DNA of 64,000 bases from Pseudomonas californiensis (GCF_021147775.1 NZ_JAGTPK010000001.1:248001-312000), one strand, 5' to 3'. Positions 28,591 to 37,379 are shown, counted from the stretch's first letter. Notes: generated from the letters alone by a model not told the origin. A program made the numbers and translations.

Positions 28591-28917
28591 CTAGCCCTTG
28601 AGGTGGGGCGTCACTGTGTCTTTCAGAATGGAGATCAGTTCAGAATCCATGTAGCGGTAGTCGTCGGGAATATCCAGGACGTGCAGCCGCTTGTGTTCAA
28701 GCAAACGTGAATACTCCGCCTGGAGACGCTGCTGGTGCTTACGCTCCATGACGAATATTACATCAGCCCAGCGTATATCCGACGGGCCGACCGGCCTGCG
28801 TGCATTCGGGCTGGTGCCTGCCGAGCGGGTTTCGAAGCCCGCTCGGCGGCGCCAAAGGCTTTCCGCAGTGGGACTTCGCCATTGATTACGGCTGCAAATG
28901 AACAGAAGGTTGGTCAT
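28591..28917 (-). CDS. Small low-molecular-weight protein tyrosine phosphatase-like protein
   Basis: A 108-residue protein starting MTNLLFICSRNQWRSPTAES. The P-loop C-x5-R-S (Cys8, Arg14, Ser15) is the LMW-PTP catalytic signature. A late LDIPDDYRYMD segment may supply the general-acid aspartate. It is shorter than the usual 140-160 residues. A longer in-frame extension upstream runs into the neighbouring IS3 tail and is rejected. Expected activity is dephosphorylation of phosphotyrosine proteins; the target is not known. It is co-directional with the M50-like gene. Confidence 0.75.
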   Translation of the reverse strand: MTNLLFICSRNQWRSPTAESLWRRRAGFETRSAGTSPNARRPVGPSDIRWADVIFVMERKHQQRLQAEYSRLLEHKRLHVLDIPDDYRYMDSELISILKDTVTPHLKG

Positions 28918-29054
28918 TCTTGATCCAGTAATTGGCGGGTAGTGCGAACGGGATAGCATATGCCAAGCTGGAGTGCCCTCTTCAACTTTTCGGCGCGCCT
29001 GTACAGCGCTTCCAGTACTTTTCTGGCTTGAGCACCAGTGGTGGTTGTAGTGGT

Positions 29055-29199
29055 CAACTGATCCCGGACACGATGTTAAGGTTTTTCTCGTACTGAGCTG
29101 GCGACAATCCATCATTGAACTGGTGTGGCCGAATCCAGTTGTAACGATGCATCAGGTAATGACTGATATCTCGCCGAGCCTCTTGGGCCGTCACGTAGC
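29055..29199 (-). pseudogene. IS3-family transposase (OrfB) C-terminal fragment
   Basis: On the minus strand a frame of about 48 codons reads DISHYLMHRYNWIRPHQFND then GLSPAQYEKNLNIVSGIS and stops at 29055. This is the end of an IS3-type DDE transposase. The rest of the element is missing; upstream it joins abruptly to the truncated integrase remnant, so the fragment is a scar of insertion and deletion. Confidence 0.8.
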
Positions 29200-29202
29200 T
29201 CA

Positions 29203-29402
29203 CGGTCGGTATGCACCCAAACCTAGCCAAGACAAATTCCGTCCGGTTTCTTGTAACGCAACTCCCAAGACTTTTGCCCGTTAGGTTTCACTCGGAAGTA
29301 CAAGCCGTTACCGTCCTGCTCCCGGTACGTTGCGGGCTATGGCTCCAGACCTGCCAGCGTGGTGTGTGCCAACGGGCGGCGTTTGATTTCAGTGCGCTTC
29401 AC
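29203..29402 (-). pseudogene. P4-type tyrosine integrase, N-terminal remnant
   Basis: From a GTG at 29402 the minus strand reads VKRTEIKRRPLAHTTLAGLE, then after a frame break DGNGLYFRVKPNGQKSWELR and YKKPDG, then in a further frame NLSWLGLGAY, ending at the IS3 fragment. This is the arm-binding N-terminal domain of P4-type integrases, about 65 residues out of roughly 400. It lies about 170 bases beyond the 3' end of tRNA-Arg, the standard position for an integrase gene of an island inserted in a tRNA. Confidence 0.82.
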
Positions 29403-29569
29403 CGCTTGTATGCCTTCAGTTATAGGAATTTGAAAGCATAGGCGGGGGCATAGACGGCTGGAAGATATAGGGGTAAACAGATATGGACAGTAAGAAACAA
29501 GGAAACCCGCACAGGGCGGGCTTCTTAGGGTATTTCGTAGACTGTCTGAGACAGGTCTAGACTGATATA

Positions 29570-29646
29570 TGGTGCACCAGGCGGGATTCGAACCCACGAC
29601 CCCTGCCTTCGGAGGGCAGTACTCTATCCAGCTGAGCTACTGGTGC
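29570..29646 (-). tRNA. tRNA-Arg (anticodon CCG)
   Basis: The minus strand folds as a full cloverleaf: acceptor GCACCAG/CTGGTGC, anticodon stem CTGCC/GGCAG around loop CTCCGAA (anticodon CCG), and T arm GTGGG-TTCGAAT-CCCGC, with an encoded 3' CCA at 29570-29572. It reads CGG codons. The gene is intact even though an integrative element evidently used its 3' end. Confidence 0.95.
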
Positions 29647-29988
29647 AACGCGGGCGCCATGATACGCATCTGAGGGTCGGGCGTCCATGCTGGTGAGCGC
29701 TGTTGTCGATTTCACACGGCGGGGTTGTCTGATCGCGCCAGCCTCGGTTCAAATCTTGTCCGTCAGCGCCATGCCGTTCTTTTTTTCGAACAGGCTATTG
29801 TCCTTTAACCCCTTAGTGCCTAGGATTCGTTTGAGATTTCAAACGCTCGTGCTCGGTTCTCCGCCTTTATAAGGGCGCATTGTCGGGATCGATGGATGGA
29901 ATGTTTTCCTGGCGATGGCTTCCAAACGGGGTGCATCGATATTCAATTGTTCGCTCCGCCCTTGTGCGGTGCTGTTTAGGAGGCCGAC
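29647..29988. other. 342-bp gap upstream of gabD
   Basis: Between the tRNA and gabD there is no gene I can support; a 61-codon frame at 29687-29872 lacks family features. The right-hand part should contain the gabD promoter, which I could not fix from consensus elements. Confidence 0.5.
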
Positions 29989-31431
29989 ATGCAGCTCAAA
30001 GATTCCAAACTGTTCCGCCAGCAAGCCTATATCAACGGCCAGTGGCTGGATGCGGACGGTGGTCAGTCGATCAAGGTCAACAACCCTGCTACCAATGAAA
30101 TCCTCGGTACTGTGCCAAAGATGGGTGCGGCCGAGACGCGTCGTGCGATTGAAGCGGCTGACAAGGCGCTGCCGGCCTGGCGTGCGCTGACCGCCAAGGA
30201 GCGTGGCAACAAGCTGCGTCGCTGGTACGAGCTGATGATCGAGAACCAGGACGACCTGGGTCTGCTGATGACGCTGGAGCAGGGCAAGCCGTTGGCCGAG
30301 GCCAAGGGTGAGATTGCTTACGCAGCTTCCTTTATTGAGTGGTTCGCTGAAGAAGCCAAGCGCGTCTACGGCGATGTGATTCCGGGCCACCAACCGGACA
30401 AGCGCCTGATCGTGCTCAAGCAGCCGATTGGCGTGACCGCCGCCATTACCCCGTGGAACTTCCCTGCGGCGATGATCACTCGTAAAGCCGGCCCTGCGCT
30501 GGCTGCGGGCTGCACCATGGTGCTCAAACCGGCCTCGCAGACGCCGTACTCGGCACTGGCGCTGGCTGAGCTGGCCGAGCGTGCGGGCATCCCGGCGGGT
30601 GTGTTCAGCGTCGTCACCGGCAGCGCGGGTGATATCGGCAGCGAGCTGACTGGTAACCCGATCGTGCGCAAACTGTCCTTCACCGGCTCGACCGAAATCG
30701 GTCGTCAGTTGATGGCCGAGTGCGCCAAAGACATCAAGAAAGTTTCGCTGGAGCTCGGCGGCAACGCACCCTTCATCGTGTTCGACGACGCTGACCTCGA
30801 CAAGGCTGTGGAAGGCGCGATCATCTCCAAGTACCGCAACAACGGTCAGACCTGTGTTTGTGCCAACCGCATCTATGTGCAGGACGCGGTGTACGACGCG
30901 TTCGCCGAGAAGCTCAAGGTGGCGGTCAGCAAGCTGAAGATCGGTAATGGTCTGGAAGAAGGCATCACCACTGGCCCGCTGATCGACGACAAGGCCGTGG
31001 CCAAGGTCAAGGAACACATCGCCGACGCGGTCAGCAAGGGCGCAACCGTGCTGACAGGCGGCAACAGCCTGGAGGGCTCGTTCTTCGAGCCGACCATTCT
31101 GGTCAACGTTTCGAAGGATGCGGCAGTGGCCCGCGAAGAAACCTTTGGTCCTCTGGCACCGCTGTTCCGCTTCAAGGACGAAGCCGAAGTGATCGCACTG
31201 GCCAACGATACCGAGTTCGGTCTGGCATCCTACTTCTATGCTCAGAACATGAGCCGCGTCTTCCGTGTGGCCGAAGCGCTGGAATACGGCATGGTGGGTA
31301 TCAACACCGGCCTGATCTCCAACGAACTGGCGCCGTTTGGTGGCATCAAGTCGTCGGGCCTGGGCCGTGAAGGCTCCAAGTACGGCATCGAAGATTATCT
31401 GGAAATCAAATACCTCTGCTTGTCGGTCTGA
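29989..31431 (+). CDS. gabD: NADP-dependent succinate-semialdehyde dehydrogenase
   Basis: A 480-residue aldehyde dehydrogenase with TPWNFPAAMITRKAGPALAA (cofactor), SFTGSTEIGRQLM, LELGGNAPFIVFDDAD (general base Glu) and NNGQTCVCANRIYVQ (nucleophile Cys). GabD oxidises succinate semialdehyde to succinate, the last step of GABA degradation. TAGGAGG precedes the ATG. It precedes gabT by 188 bases, in the standard gabDT order, with a terminator-like stem in that gap. The paralogue at 1641-3098 gives the cell two such enzymes in this window. Confidence 0.92.
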   Translation: MQLKDSKLFRQQAYINGQWLDADGGQSIKVNNPATNEILGTVPKMGAAETRRAIEAADKALPAWRALTAKERGNKLRRWYELMIENQDDLGLLMTLEQGKPLAEAKGEIAYAASFIEWFAEEAKRVYGDVIPGHQPDKRLIVLKQPIGVTAAITPWNFPAAMITRKAGPALAAGCTMVLKPASQTPYSALALAELAERAGIPAGVFSVVTGSAGDIGSELTGNPIVRKLSFTGSTEIGRQLMAECAKDIKKVSLELGGNAPFIVFDDADLDKAVEGAIISKYRNNGQTCVCANRIYVQDAVYDAFAEKLKVAVSKLKIGNGLEEGITTGPLIDDKAVAKVKEHIADAVSKGATVLTGGNSLEGSFFEPTILVNVSKDAAVAREETFGPLAPLFRFKDEAEVIALANDTEFGLASYFYAQNMSRVFRVAEALEYGMVGINTGLISNELAPFGGIKSSGLGREGSKYGIEDYLEIKYLCLSV

Positions 31432-31458
31432 CCCGTTCGGACGACACATGGGTATTGC

Positions 31459-31497
31459 AGCCGGTGGCGCGCGAGAGCGACGCGTCACCGGCTTTTG
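31459..31497 (+). terminator. Terminator-like stem between gabD and gabT
   Basis: A thirteen-pair stem (AGCCGGTGGCGCG with CGCGTCACCGGCT, one G-T pair) is followed by TTTTGTTG. It looks like a true intrinsic terminator lying inside the gabDT pair, so gabT expression is likely lower than gabD or has its own promoter. Confidence 0.75.
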
Positions 31498-31619
31498 TTG
31501 TAACCGAGACTTCTTGGTGGCTTGAAGGCTGTGCAGTCGATCATCGTATGCTGACGCAGTTGACCCAGGCCGCTTGATCCTTGAACCACGCCGACCGATG
31601 AGCGGCGAATGAGGAATAC

Positions 31620-32900
31620 ATGAGCAAGACAAACGACTCCTTGATGCAACGCCGCCATGCTGCCGTCCCACGTGGCGTTGGTCAGATCCACCCGATCTTT
31701 GCCGCTTCGGCGAAGAACGCGACCGTTACCGACGTGGAAGGCCGTGAATTCATCGACTTCGCTGGCGGTATCGCGGTACTCAACACCGGTCACTTGCACC
31801 CGAAAATCGTCGCAGCCGTGCAAGAGCAACTGACCAAGCTGACCCACACCTGCTTCCAGGTGCTGGCGTACGAGCCTTACGTTGAGCTGTGCGAGAAAAT
31901 CAACGCCAAGGTGCCGGGCGATTTCGACAAGAAAACCCTGCTGGTGACCACCGGTTCCGAAGCGGTCGAAAACGCCGTCAAGGTTGCGCGCGCTGCTACC
32001 GGCCGTGCGGGCGTTATCGCGTTCACCGGCGCTTACCACGGTCGTACCATGATGACCTTGGGCCTTACCGGCAAGGTCGTGCCGTACTCCGCAGGCATGG
32101 GCCTGATGCCGGGCGGCATCTTCCGCGCGCTGTATCCGTGCGAGCTGCATGGCGTGAGCGTTGACGATTCCATCGCCAGCATCGAGCGCATCTTCAAGAA
32201 CGACGCCGAGCCCAAGGACATCGCCGCGATCATCATCGAGCCGGTGCAGGGCGAGGGCGGTTTCTATGTGGCACCGAAGGCGTTCATGCAGCGTCTGCGC
32301 GAGCTGTGCGACAAGCACGGCATTCTGCTGATCGCGGACGAAGTGCAGACCGGCGCTGGCCGTACCGGCACTTTCTTTGCGATGGAGCAGATGGGCGTTG
32401 CAGCTGACCTGACCACATTTGCCAAGTCCATCGCGGGCGGTTTCCCGCTGGCGGGCGTCTGCGGCAAGGCTGAGTACATGGACGCCATCGCTCCGGGTGG
32501 TCTGGGCGGCACGTATGCCGGTAGCCCGGTGGCGTGCGCGGCGGCACTGGCGGTTCTGGATATCTTCGAAGAAGAGAACCTGCTAGAGCGCTGCAAGTCG
32601 GTCGGCGAGCGCCTGGTCACAGGTTTGAAGGCGATTCAGGCCAAGCACCCGGTGATCGGTGAAGTGCGTGCCCTTGGTGCGATGATCGCTCTGGAGCTGT
32701 TCGAAGAAGGCGACTCGCACAAGCCGAACGCCGCTGCCGTCGCTCAGATCGTGGCCAAGGCACGCGACAAGGGCTTGATCCTGCTGTCTTGCGGCACGTA
32801 CGGCAACGTGTTGCGCGTGCTGGTCCCGCTGACTGCAGAAGATGAGTTGCTGACCAAAGGTCTGGCCATTCTCGAAGAGTGTTTCGCTGAAATCGCCTGA
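31620..32900 (+). CDS. gabT: 4-aminobutyrate aminotransferase
   Basis: A 426-residue class III aminotransferase. PLP-binding features are TTGSEAVENAVKVARAAT, GAYHGRTMMTLGLTG, LIADEVQTGAGRTG and the Schiff-base lysine in TFAKSIAGGFPLAGVCG. GabT moves the amino group of GABA to 2-oxoglutarate, giving succinate semialdehyde for GabD, and so links the polyamine route at 5-13 kb to central metabolism. Start ATG 31620 follows GAGGAAT. A strong terminator follows. Confidence 0.93.
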   Translation: MSKTNDSLMQRRHAAVPRGVGQIHPIFAASAKNATVTDVEGREFIDFAGGIAVLNTGHLHPKIVAAVQEQLTKLTHTCFQVLAYEPYVELCEKINAKVPGDFDKKTLLVTTGSEAVENAVKVARAATGRAGVIAFTGAYHGRTMMTLGLTGKVVPYSAGMGLMPGGIFRALYPCELHGVSVDDSIASIERIFKNDAEPKDIAAIIIEPVQGEGGFYVAPKAFMQRLRELCDKHGILLIADEVQTGAGRTGTFFAMEQMGVAADLTTFAKSIAGGFPLAGVCGKAEYMDAIAPGGLGGTYAGSPVACAAALAVLDIFEEENLLERCKSVGERLVTGLKAIQAKHPVIGEVRALGAMIALELFEEGDSHKPNAAAVAQIVAKARDKGLILLSCGTYGNVLRVLVPLTAEDELLTKGLAILEECFAEIA

Positions 32901-32946
32901 AAAATGGCCAGGTCGCAGATTGATTAATTTGTGACCAAACAGACAG

Positions 32947-32974
32947 AAAAAACCCGTTTCGGCGGGTTTTTTTT
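32947..32974 (+). terminator. Intrinsic terminator of gabT
   Basis: AAAAAACCCG pairs with CGGGTTTTTT and a T8 run is present. It lies about 46 bases after the gabT stop. Confidence 0.9.
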
Positions 32975-33060
32975 CGTCTGGAAGGGGGTATTTGCATGTT
33001 TTGGCTATATACCGACGAATGCATTGGCTAAGGTGGGGGCATCGATGTCGGAGAGTGCTG

Positions 33061-34455
33061 ATGACAGCTGTCGTTTTACCCGCGGTTCCTCGCGTCTTGA
33101 TTGCTGAGTCTGATCCGTGGGTTCGCGAAACACTCAGCGATCTGGTCCTGAGTGTGCGTGCGGATGTCGAACTGGAGATGTGCACCGACGGCCGTCAGGC
33201 AGTCGAATGGATGAAGAAGCAATTGCCGGACCTGGTCATAGCGGCAAGAGAATTGCCCGCTATCGATGGCCTGAGCCTGCTGCGTGGCGTACGCAGCCTG
33301 CGTCGCCAACCGCCCATACCCTTCATATTGATCAGCAACCGTAGCGATGCAGCCAGTGTTCGCGAAGTGTTGCCGCTCGCGCCAACGGCCTACCTGACCA
33401 AACCCTTGAACACTGAAGGTTTGCGCCAGCGCCTGGAAGGCCTGCTGTTGGGGCGTCGTGCGTCGACACCGGGCGACGTCCCGGCGCTTACGCCGGGCCT
33501 GACGTTGCCCAAGTTTCTCGACAAGCGTCGCGAGACTGCCGATGGCGCTCCGCTGTTTGTCGATGTCGAGACCGCGCTCAAGCTCAGCCAGACCGCCTCG
33601 GGCCTGGATATCACGTTGCTGGAACAGGAACTGCGCAACGATCCGCATATCACGGCGGTTTTGATTGCGGGCGCCAACAGCGCTGCCCAGCACTTGGGCA
33701 AACCGGTGCAGACTCTGGCGGGCGCTTTGGCGATTCTGGGGCCGGTGCAGGCAGGCAATATCGCCACGGGTCTGGCGAAAAAGCGTATGGCCGTGTTGAC
33801 CAGCGATGCGTTGCTGGCCAAGGCTGCCCAATTCTGGACCCTGTCGCAGCGAACTGCCGATTACGCCCGAATCCTCGCCGGTATGCTCGAGCTGGATGTC
33901 GAGCGCTGTTTCTGCGCCGGGCTGCTGCAGTCGTTGGGTGATCTAGCGGTGTTGGGTTGCCTGCAGGAGTGGTTGTTGGCGGGTGGTGAACTGACCGAAG
34001 AGGCCATCGCTCAATCGCTGGAGCAGTATTCCGCTGCCTTTGGCTCTGCACTGCGTACACGGTGGCGTCTGCCGCTCGAATTACGAGAGCTGATTGCTGC
34101 GGTCTACCAGTACAACACCGGCATCTATACCCGCGAAGTGCTGGCGATGAATCTGGCAGGTCAGATGGCCAAATTGGGCGAAGAAGACAGCGTAACGGCG
34201 CTGATCAAGACCAAGTCGGCCAAGCTGTTGAAGTTGAGTGTGGGTGATCTGCAACGCCTGCGCAAAAAACTGACTGGCGTCACCGACCCCAGTCTGCTCG
34301 CACCCTTGGTGGTCGAGCCTGAAGTCGCCCCTGAAGAGGGCGGCGAAGATATCGAAGATGACGGCCCAGATCTTCTCGACCTGACACCGGAGCTGCCTGC
34401 CGAGCCTTCTGCGCCAGAGTCCGAACAGAGTATCGAAGACGTGCCCAAGCCCTGA
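33061..34455 (+). CDS. HDOD-domain protein with degenerate receiver domain
   Basis: A 464-residue protein. Residues 10-130 are receiver-like (RVLIAESDPWVRETLSDLV ... YLTKPLNTEG), but the phosphoacceptor aspartate is alanine (Ala62 in DLVIAARELP), and one of the acidic-pair positions is serine (Ser17). The lysine at 114 is kept. An HDOD domain follows from about residue 190 (LAGALAILGPVQAGNIATGL) to about 400, then an acidic, proline-rich tail. HDOD proteins act in signalling without the HD hydrolase metal site. ATG 33061 follows GGAG. Partner unknown; it stands alone upstream of the convergent cadR. Confidence 0.85.
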   Translation: MTAVVLPAVPRVLIAESDPWVRETLSDLVLSVRADVELEMCTDGRQAVEWMKKQLPDLVIAARELPAIDGLSLLRGVRSLRRQPPIPFILISNRSDAASVREVLPLAPTAYLTKPLNTEGLRQRLEGLLLGRRASTPGDVPALTPGLTLPKFLDKRRETADGAPLFVDVETALKLSQTASGLDITLLEQELRNDPHITAVLIAGANSAAQHLGKPVQTLAGALAILGPVQAGNIATGLAKKRMAVLTSDALLAKAAQFWTLSQRTADYARILAGMLELDVERCFCAGLLQSLGDLAVLGCLQEWLLAGGELTEEAIAQSLEQYSAAFGSALRTRWRLPLELRELIAAVYQYNTGIYTREVLAMNLAGQMAKLGEEDSVTALIKTKSAKLLKLSVGDLQRLRKKLTGVTDPSLLAPLVVEPEVAPEEGGEDIEDDGPDLLDLTPELPAEPSAPESEQSIEDVPKP

Positions 34456-34506
34456 GCGCACGCTGTTACCGCTCCTGTATACCATCAATCGACAAGGCTG
34501 CGCCCA

Positions 34507-34953
34507 TCAGTGGCTGTGGCTGCGCCCTACATGTGACGGCTCGCCTTCGGGCGATGCCACGGCACCGGTCACTTCGAGCCGTTCGAGAATCGCGCAATGG
34601 TCCGCTGCACCACTGCCGCAGCGCTGTCGCAGGTCCAGTAACTGTTGTTGAAGCGCTTGCAGGCTGGCCACGCGGGCGTTGACGTGCTCGATGTGTTCGT
34701 CGATCAGGGCGTTGACGCTTTCGCACTGATCCTGCGGGCTGTCGCGCAGCCTCAGCAGGCTGCGAATCTCTTCCAGCGTCATGTCGAGGCTGCGGCAATT
34801 ACGGATGAAAGACAGCCGCTCAACGTGTGCCTGCGTGTAGAGCCGGTAATTGCCATCACTGCGCGCCGGGGCTGGCAGCAGGTTTTCGCGTTCGTAATAA
34901 CGCACGGTTTCGACCTGAGTGTCGGTCAGTTTTGCCAGTTCGCCGATCTTCAT
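34507..34953 (-). CDS. cadR: CadR, MerR-family metal-responsive regulator
   Basis: A 148-residue MerR-type regulator: helix-turn-helix at MKIGELAKLTDTQVETVRYY, long dimer helix, and a metal loop with cysteines at QDQCESV and the RCGSGAADHC stretch. The C-terminal tail HVGRSHSH is histidine-rich as in Pseudomonas CadR. It should sense cadmium (also zinc or lead) and activate the divergent cadA by untwisting a long-spacer promoter. The start codon lies 22 bases from the -35 element of that promoter. Confidence 0.9.
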   Translation of the reverse strand: MKIGELAKLTDTQVETVRYYERENLLPAPARSDGNYRLYTQAHVERLSFIRNCRSLDMTLEEIRSLLRLRDSPQDQCESVNALIDEHIEHVNARVASLQALQQQLLDLRQRCGSGAADHCAILERLEVTGAVASPEGEPSHVGRSHSH

Positions 34954-34975
34954 CGCATGGACCTCGTTTAAGGAC

Positions 34976-35006
34976 TTGACCCTATAGTGGCTACAGGGTG
35001 TTCACT
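34976..35006 (+). promoter_or_regulatory. CadR-controlled cadA promoter with MerR-type operator
   Basis: A -35 TTGACC and a -10 TTCACT are separated by 19 bases, the lengthened spacer typical of MerR-activated promoters. Within it lies the dyad ACCCTATAG-TGG-CTACAGGGT (34979-34999), with only one mismatch between the nine-base arms. Confidence 0.88.
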
Positions 35007-35036
35007 TGGCAACAGGCAGAACCCAGGAGCACAACG

Positions 35037-37340
35037 ATGGGCCCCATTATCAAAACGTCCAAGCCACACGATCACGGAACGCATGACCATTCCGGGCACG
35101 ATCATGACGAACACAGCCATGGCGCGCACGATCCTGCGCTGCGCAATGACCAGCACGAGCATGCGGAGCCCGCCAAAGGCTGTTGCTCCAGCAAGGCATT
35201 GCCTTCAGTGGTCACGCTAGAGGATTCGGAGTCATCGAGTAGCCGCTTGAGCAGCTTTCGTATCGAAGCCATGGACTGCCCGACCGAACAGACACTGATC
35301 CAGAACAAGCTCGGCAAGCTGGCTGGCGTGCAGAAACTGGAATTCAACCTGATCAACCGTGTGCTCGGCGTTTGGCACGACTTGCCGTCGGTCGATCCGA
35401 TTCGCGATGCGATTGGCTCGCTGGGCATGCAGGCCGAGCCGATCGAAGAGGGCGCGGCTTCTGAAGCGGCAGCTGCACCTGTGCCGAAGAAACATTGGTG
35501 GCCGCTGGCGTTGTCCGGTGTTGCCGCGCTGGGCGCTGAAGTTGTGCATTTCGCTGCGCTGGGGCCGACCTGGGTCGTTGCGTTGCTGGCGCTGGTGTCG
35601 ATCTTCAGCTGCGGTCTGTCGACCTATAAGAAGGGCTGGATCGCGCTCAAGAACTTCAACCTCAACATCAATGCCCTGATGAGCATCGCAGTAACCGGCG
35701 CAATTCTGATCGGCCAATGGCCTGAAGCAGCGATGGTGATGTTTCTGTTCACGATTGCCGAACTGATCGAAGCCAAATCGCTGGACCGCGCGCGCAACGC
35801 TATCAGCGGGCTGATGCAGCTGACGCCGGAATTGGCCACCGTCAAGCAAGCAGACGGCAGTTGGCTTGAGCTGGAAGCTAAAAGTGTCGAGATTGCCGCC
35901 ATCGTGCGCGTAAAACCCGGCGAGCGTATTGGCCTGGACGGTGAAGTGGTGGCCGGGCAGTCGAGCATTGATCAGGCGCCTATTACGGGTGAGAGCCTGC
36001 CGGTCGAGAAGACACTCGGCGATAAGGTCTTTGCCGGGACGATCAATCAGGCCGGTTCTTTGGAATACCGTGTGACCGCTGCGGCGAACAATTCCACACT
36101 GGCGCGGATTATCCATGCGGTCGAAGCCGCGCAAGGTTCACGTGCGCCGACTCAGCGCTTCGTCGACAGCTTCTCGCGCATTTACACCCCGGTGGTGTTC
36201 ATCGTTGCACTGGCTGTCGCGCTGGTCGCACCGCTGTTCTTCGGCGGTGCGTGGTTCGACTGGATCTACCGCGCACTGGTGCTGCTGGTGGTCGCATGCC
36301 CGTGTGCCTTGGTTATTTCCACACCCGTGACCATCGTCAGCGGCCTGGCGGCAGCGGCGCGCAAGGGTATTTTGATCAAGGGCGGCGTGTACCTGGAGAT
36401 GGGCGAAAAGCTCGATTACCTGGCACTCGACAAAACCGGCACCCTGACCCACGGCAAGCCAGTGCAGACCGATTTCGTGCCGCTCGACATGGCGTTGGCC
36501 GACAGCGCGCCGACGATTGCCGCCAGTCTGGCCAGCCGTTCCGATCACCCAGTGTCCCAGGCCATTGCCAAGGCAGCGGACCTGTCGCTGTCTCTGCATG
36601 AGGTCGCTTTGTTCGAAGCGCTGGGCGGGCGCGGCGTGAAGGGCGAAATCAACGGGCAGTTGTACCATTTAGGCAATCACCGTCTGGTCGAAGAGCTGGG
36701 GCTTTGCTCTCCAGAGCTGGAAGCACGATTGGACGCGCTGGAAATGCAGGGCAAGACGGTAGTGCTGTTGCTGAATGCCTCCGGGCCAATTGCGCTGTTT
36801 GCCGTTGCCGATACGGTCAAGGAAAGCAGCCGCGAGGCTATTGCTCAGCTGCACGAACTGGGTATCAAGACCCTGATGCTGACGGGCGACAACCCACACA
36901 CGGCCAAGGCGATTGCAGATCAGGTAGGGATTGATCAGGCGCAGGGCAACCTGTTGCCTGCCGACAAGCTGGCTGCTATCGAAGGCCTTTACGCCAGCAA
37001 CCACCGTGTCGGCATGGTCGGTGACGGCATCAACGACGCACCGGCGCTGGCGCGGGCCGAGATCGGCTTCGCGATGGCGGCTGCGGGTACGGACACCGCT
37101 ATCGAAACGGCCGATGTAGCCTTGATGGACGACGATCTGCGCAAGATCCCTGCATTCATCAAGTTATCGCGTCGCACCTCGCAAGTGCTCAGGCAGAACA
37201 TTGTGCTGGCCATCGTCACCAAAGTGCTGTTCATAGGGATCACCTTTGCAGGCCTGGCAACCATGTGGATGGCAGTGTTTGCCGACATGGGCGTGAGCCT
37301 GCTGGTGGTGTTCAACGGGCTGAGACTGCTCAAGAAATGA
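35037..37340 (+). CDS. cadA: Cadmium/zinc-exporting P1B-type ATPase
   Basis: A 767-residue heavy-metal ATPase. The N terminus has eleven histidines in the first 42 residues and a GCC at 48-50, then one HMA domain in which the motif is MDCPTEQ, so the second cysteine of CxxC is absent. Core motifs: ACPCALVIS in the membrane, phosphorylation site DKTGTLTHGK, SDHPVSQAI, and GDGINDAPALARA. It exports Cd2+, Zn2+ or Pb2+ across the inner membrane at the cost of ATP. ATG 35037 follows AGGAG and gives a start 13 residues inside the longest frame. Confidence 0.92.
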   Translation: MGPIIKTSKPHDHGTHDHSGHDHDEHSHGAHDPALRNDQHEHAEPAKGCCSSKALPSVVTLEDSESSSSRLSSFRIEAMDCPTEQTLIQNKLGKLAGVQKLEFNLINRVLGVWHDLPSVDPIRDAIGSLGMQAEPIEEGAASEAAAAPVPKKHWWPLALSGVAALGAEVVHFAALGPTWVVALLALVSIFSCGLSTYKKGWIALKNFNLNINALMSIAVTGAILIGQWPEAAMVMFLFTIAELIEAKSLDRARNAISGLMQLTPELATVKQADGSWLELEAKSVEIAAIVRVKPGERIGLDGEVVAGQSSIDQAPITGESLPVEKTLGDKVFAGTINQAGSLEYRVTAAANNSTLARIIHAVEAAQGSRAPTQRFVDSFSRIYTPVVFIVALAVALVAPLFFGGAWFDWIYRALVLLVVACPCALVISTPVTIVSGLAAAARKGILIKGGVYLEMGEKLDYLALDKTGTLTHGKPVQTDFVPLDMALADSAPTIAASLASRSDHPVSQAIAKAADLSLSLHEVALFEALGGRGVKGEINGQLYHLGNHRLVEELGLCSPELEARLDALEMQGKTVVLLLNASGPIALFAVADTVKESSREAIAQLHELGIKTLMLTGDNPHTAKAIADQVGIDQAQGNLLPADKLAAIEGLYASNHRVGMVGDGINDAPALARAEIGFAMAAAGTDTAIETADVALMDDDLRKIPAFIKLSRRTSQVLRQNIVLAIVTKVLFIGITFAGLATMWMAVFADMGVSLLVVFNGLRLLKK

Positions 37341-37379
37341 TCAGTGCTCACACCGGCCTATTCGTCAGCAAGCGGAACT

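Noticed and set aside
28918..29115. N-terminal extension of the small tyrosine phosphatase
   Set aside because: The extension reads antisense-free noncoding and IS3-tail DNA; the normal family start is the ATG at 28917.
29839..31671. 610-codon minus-strand open frame opposite gabD
   Set aside because: It covers gabD and both flanks, has shadow-frame composition and no family motif.
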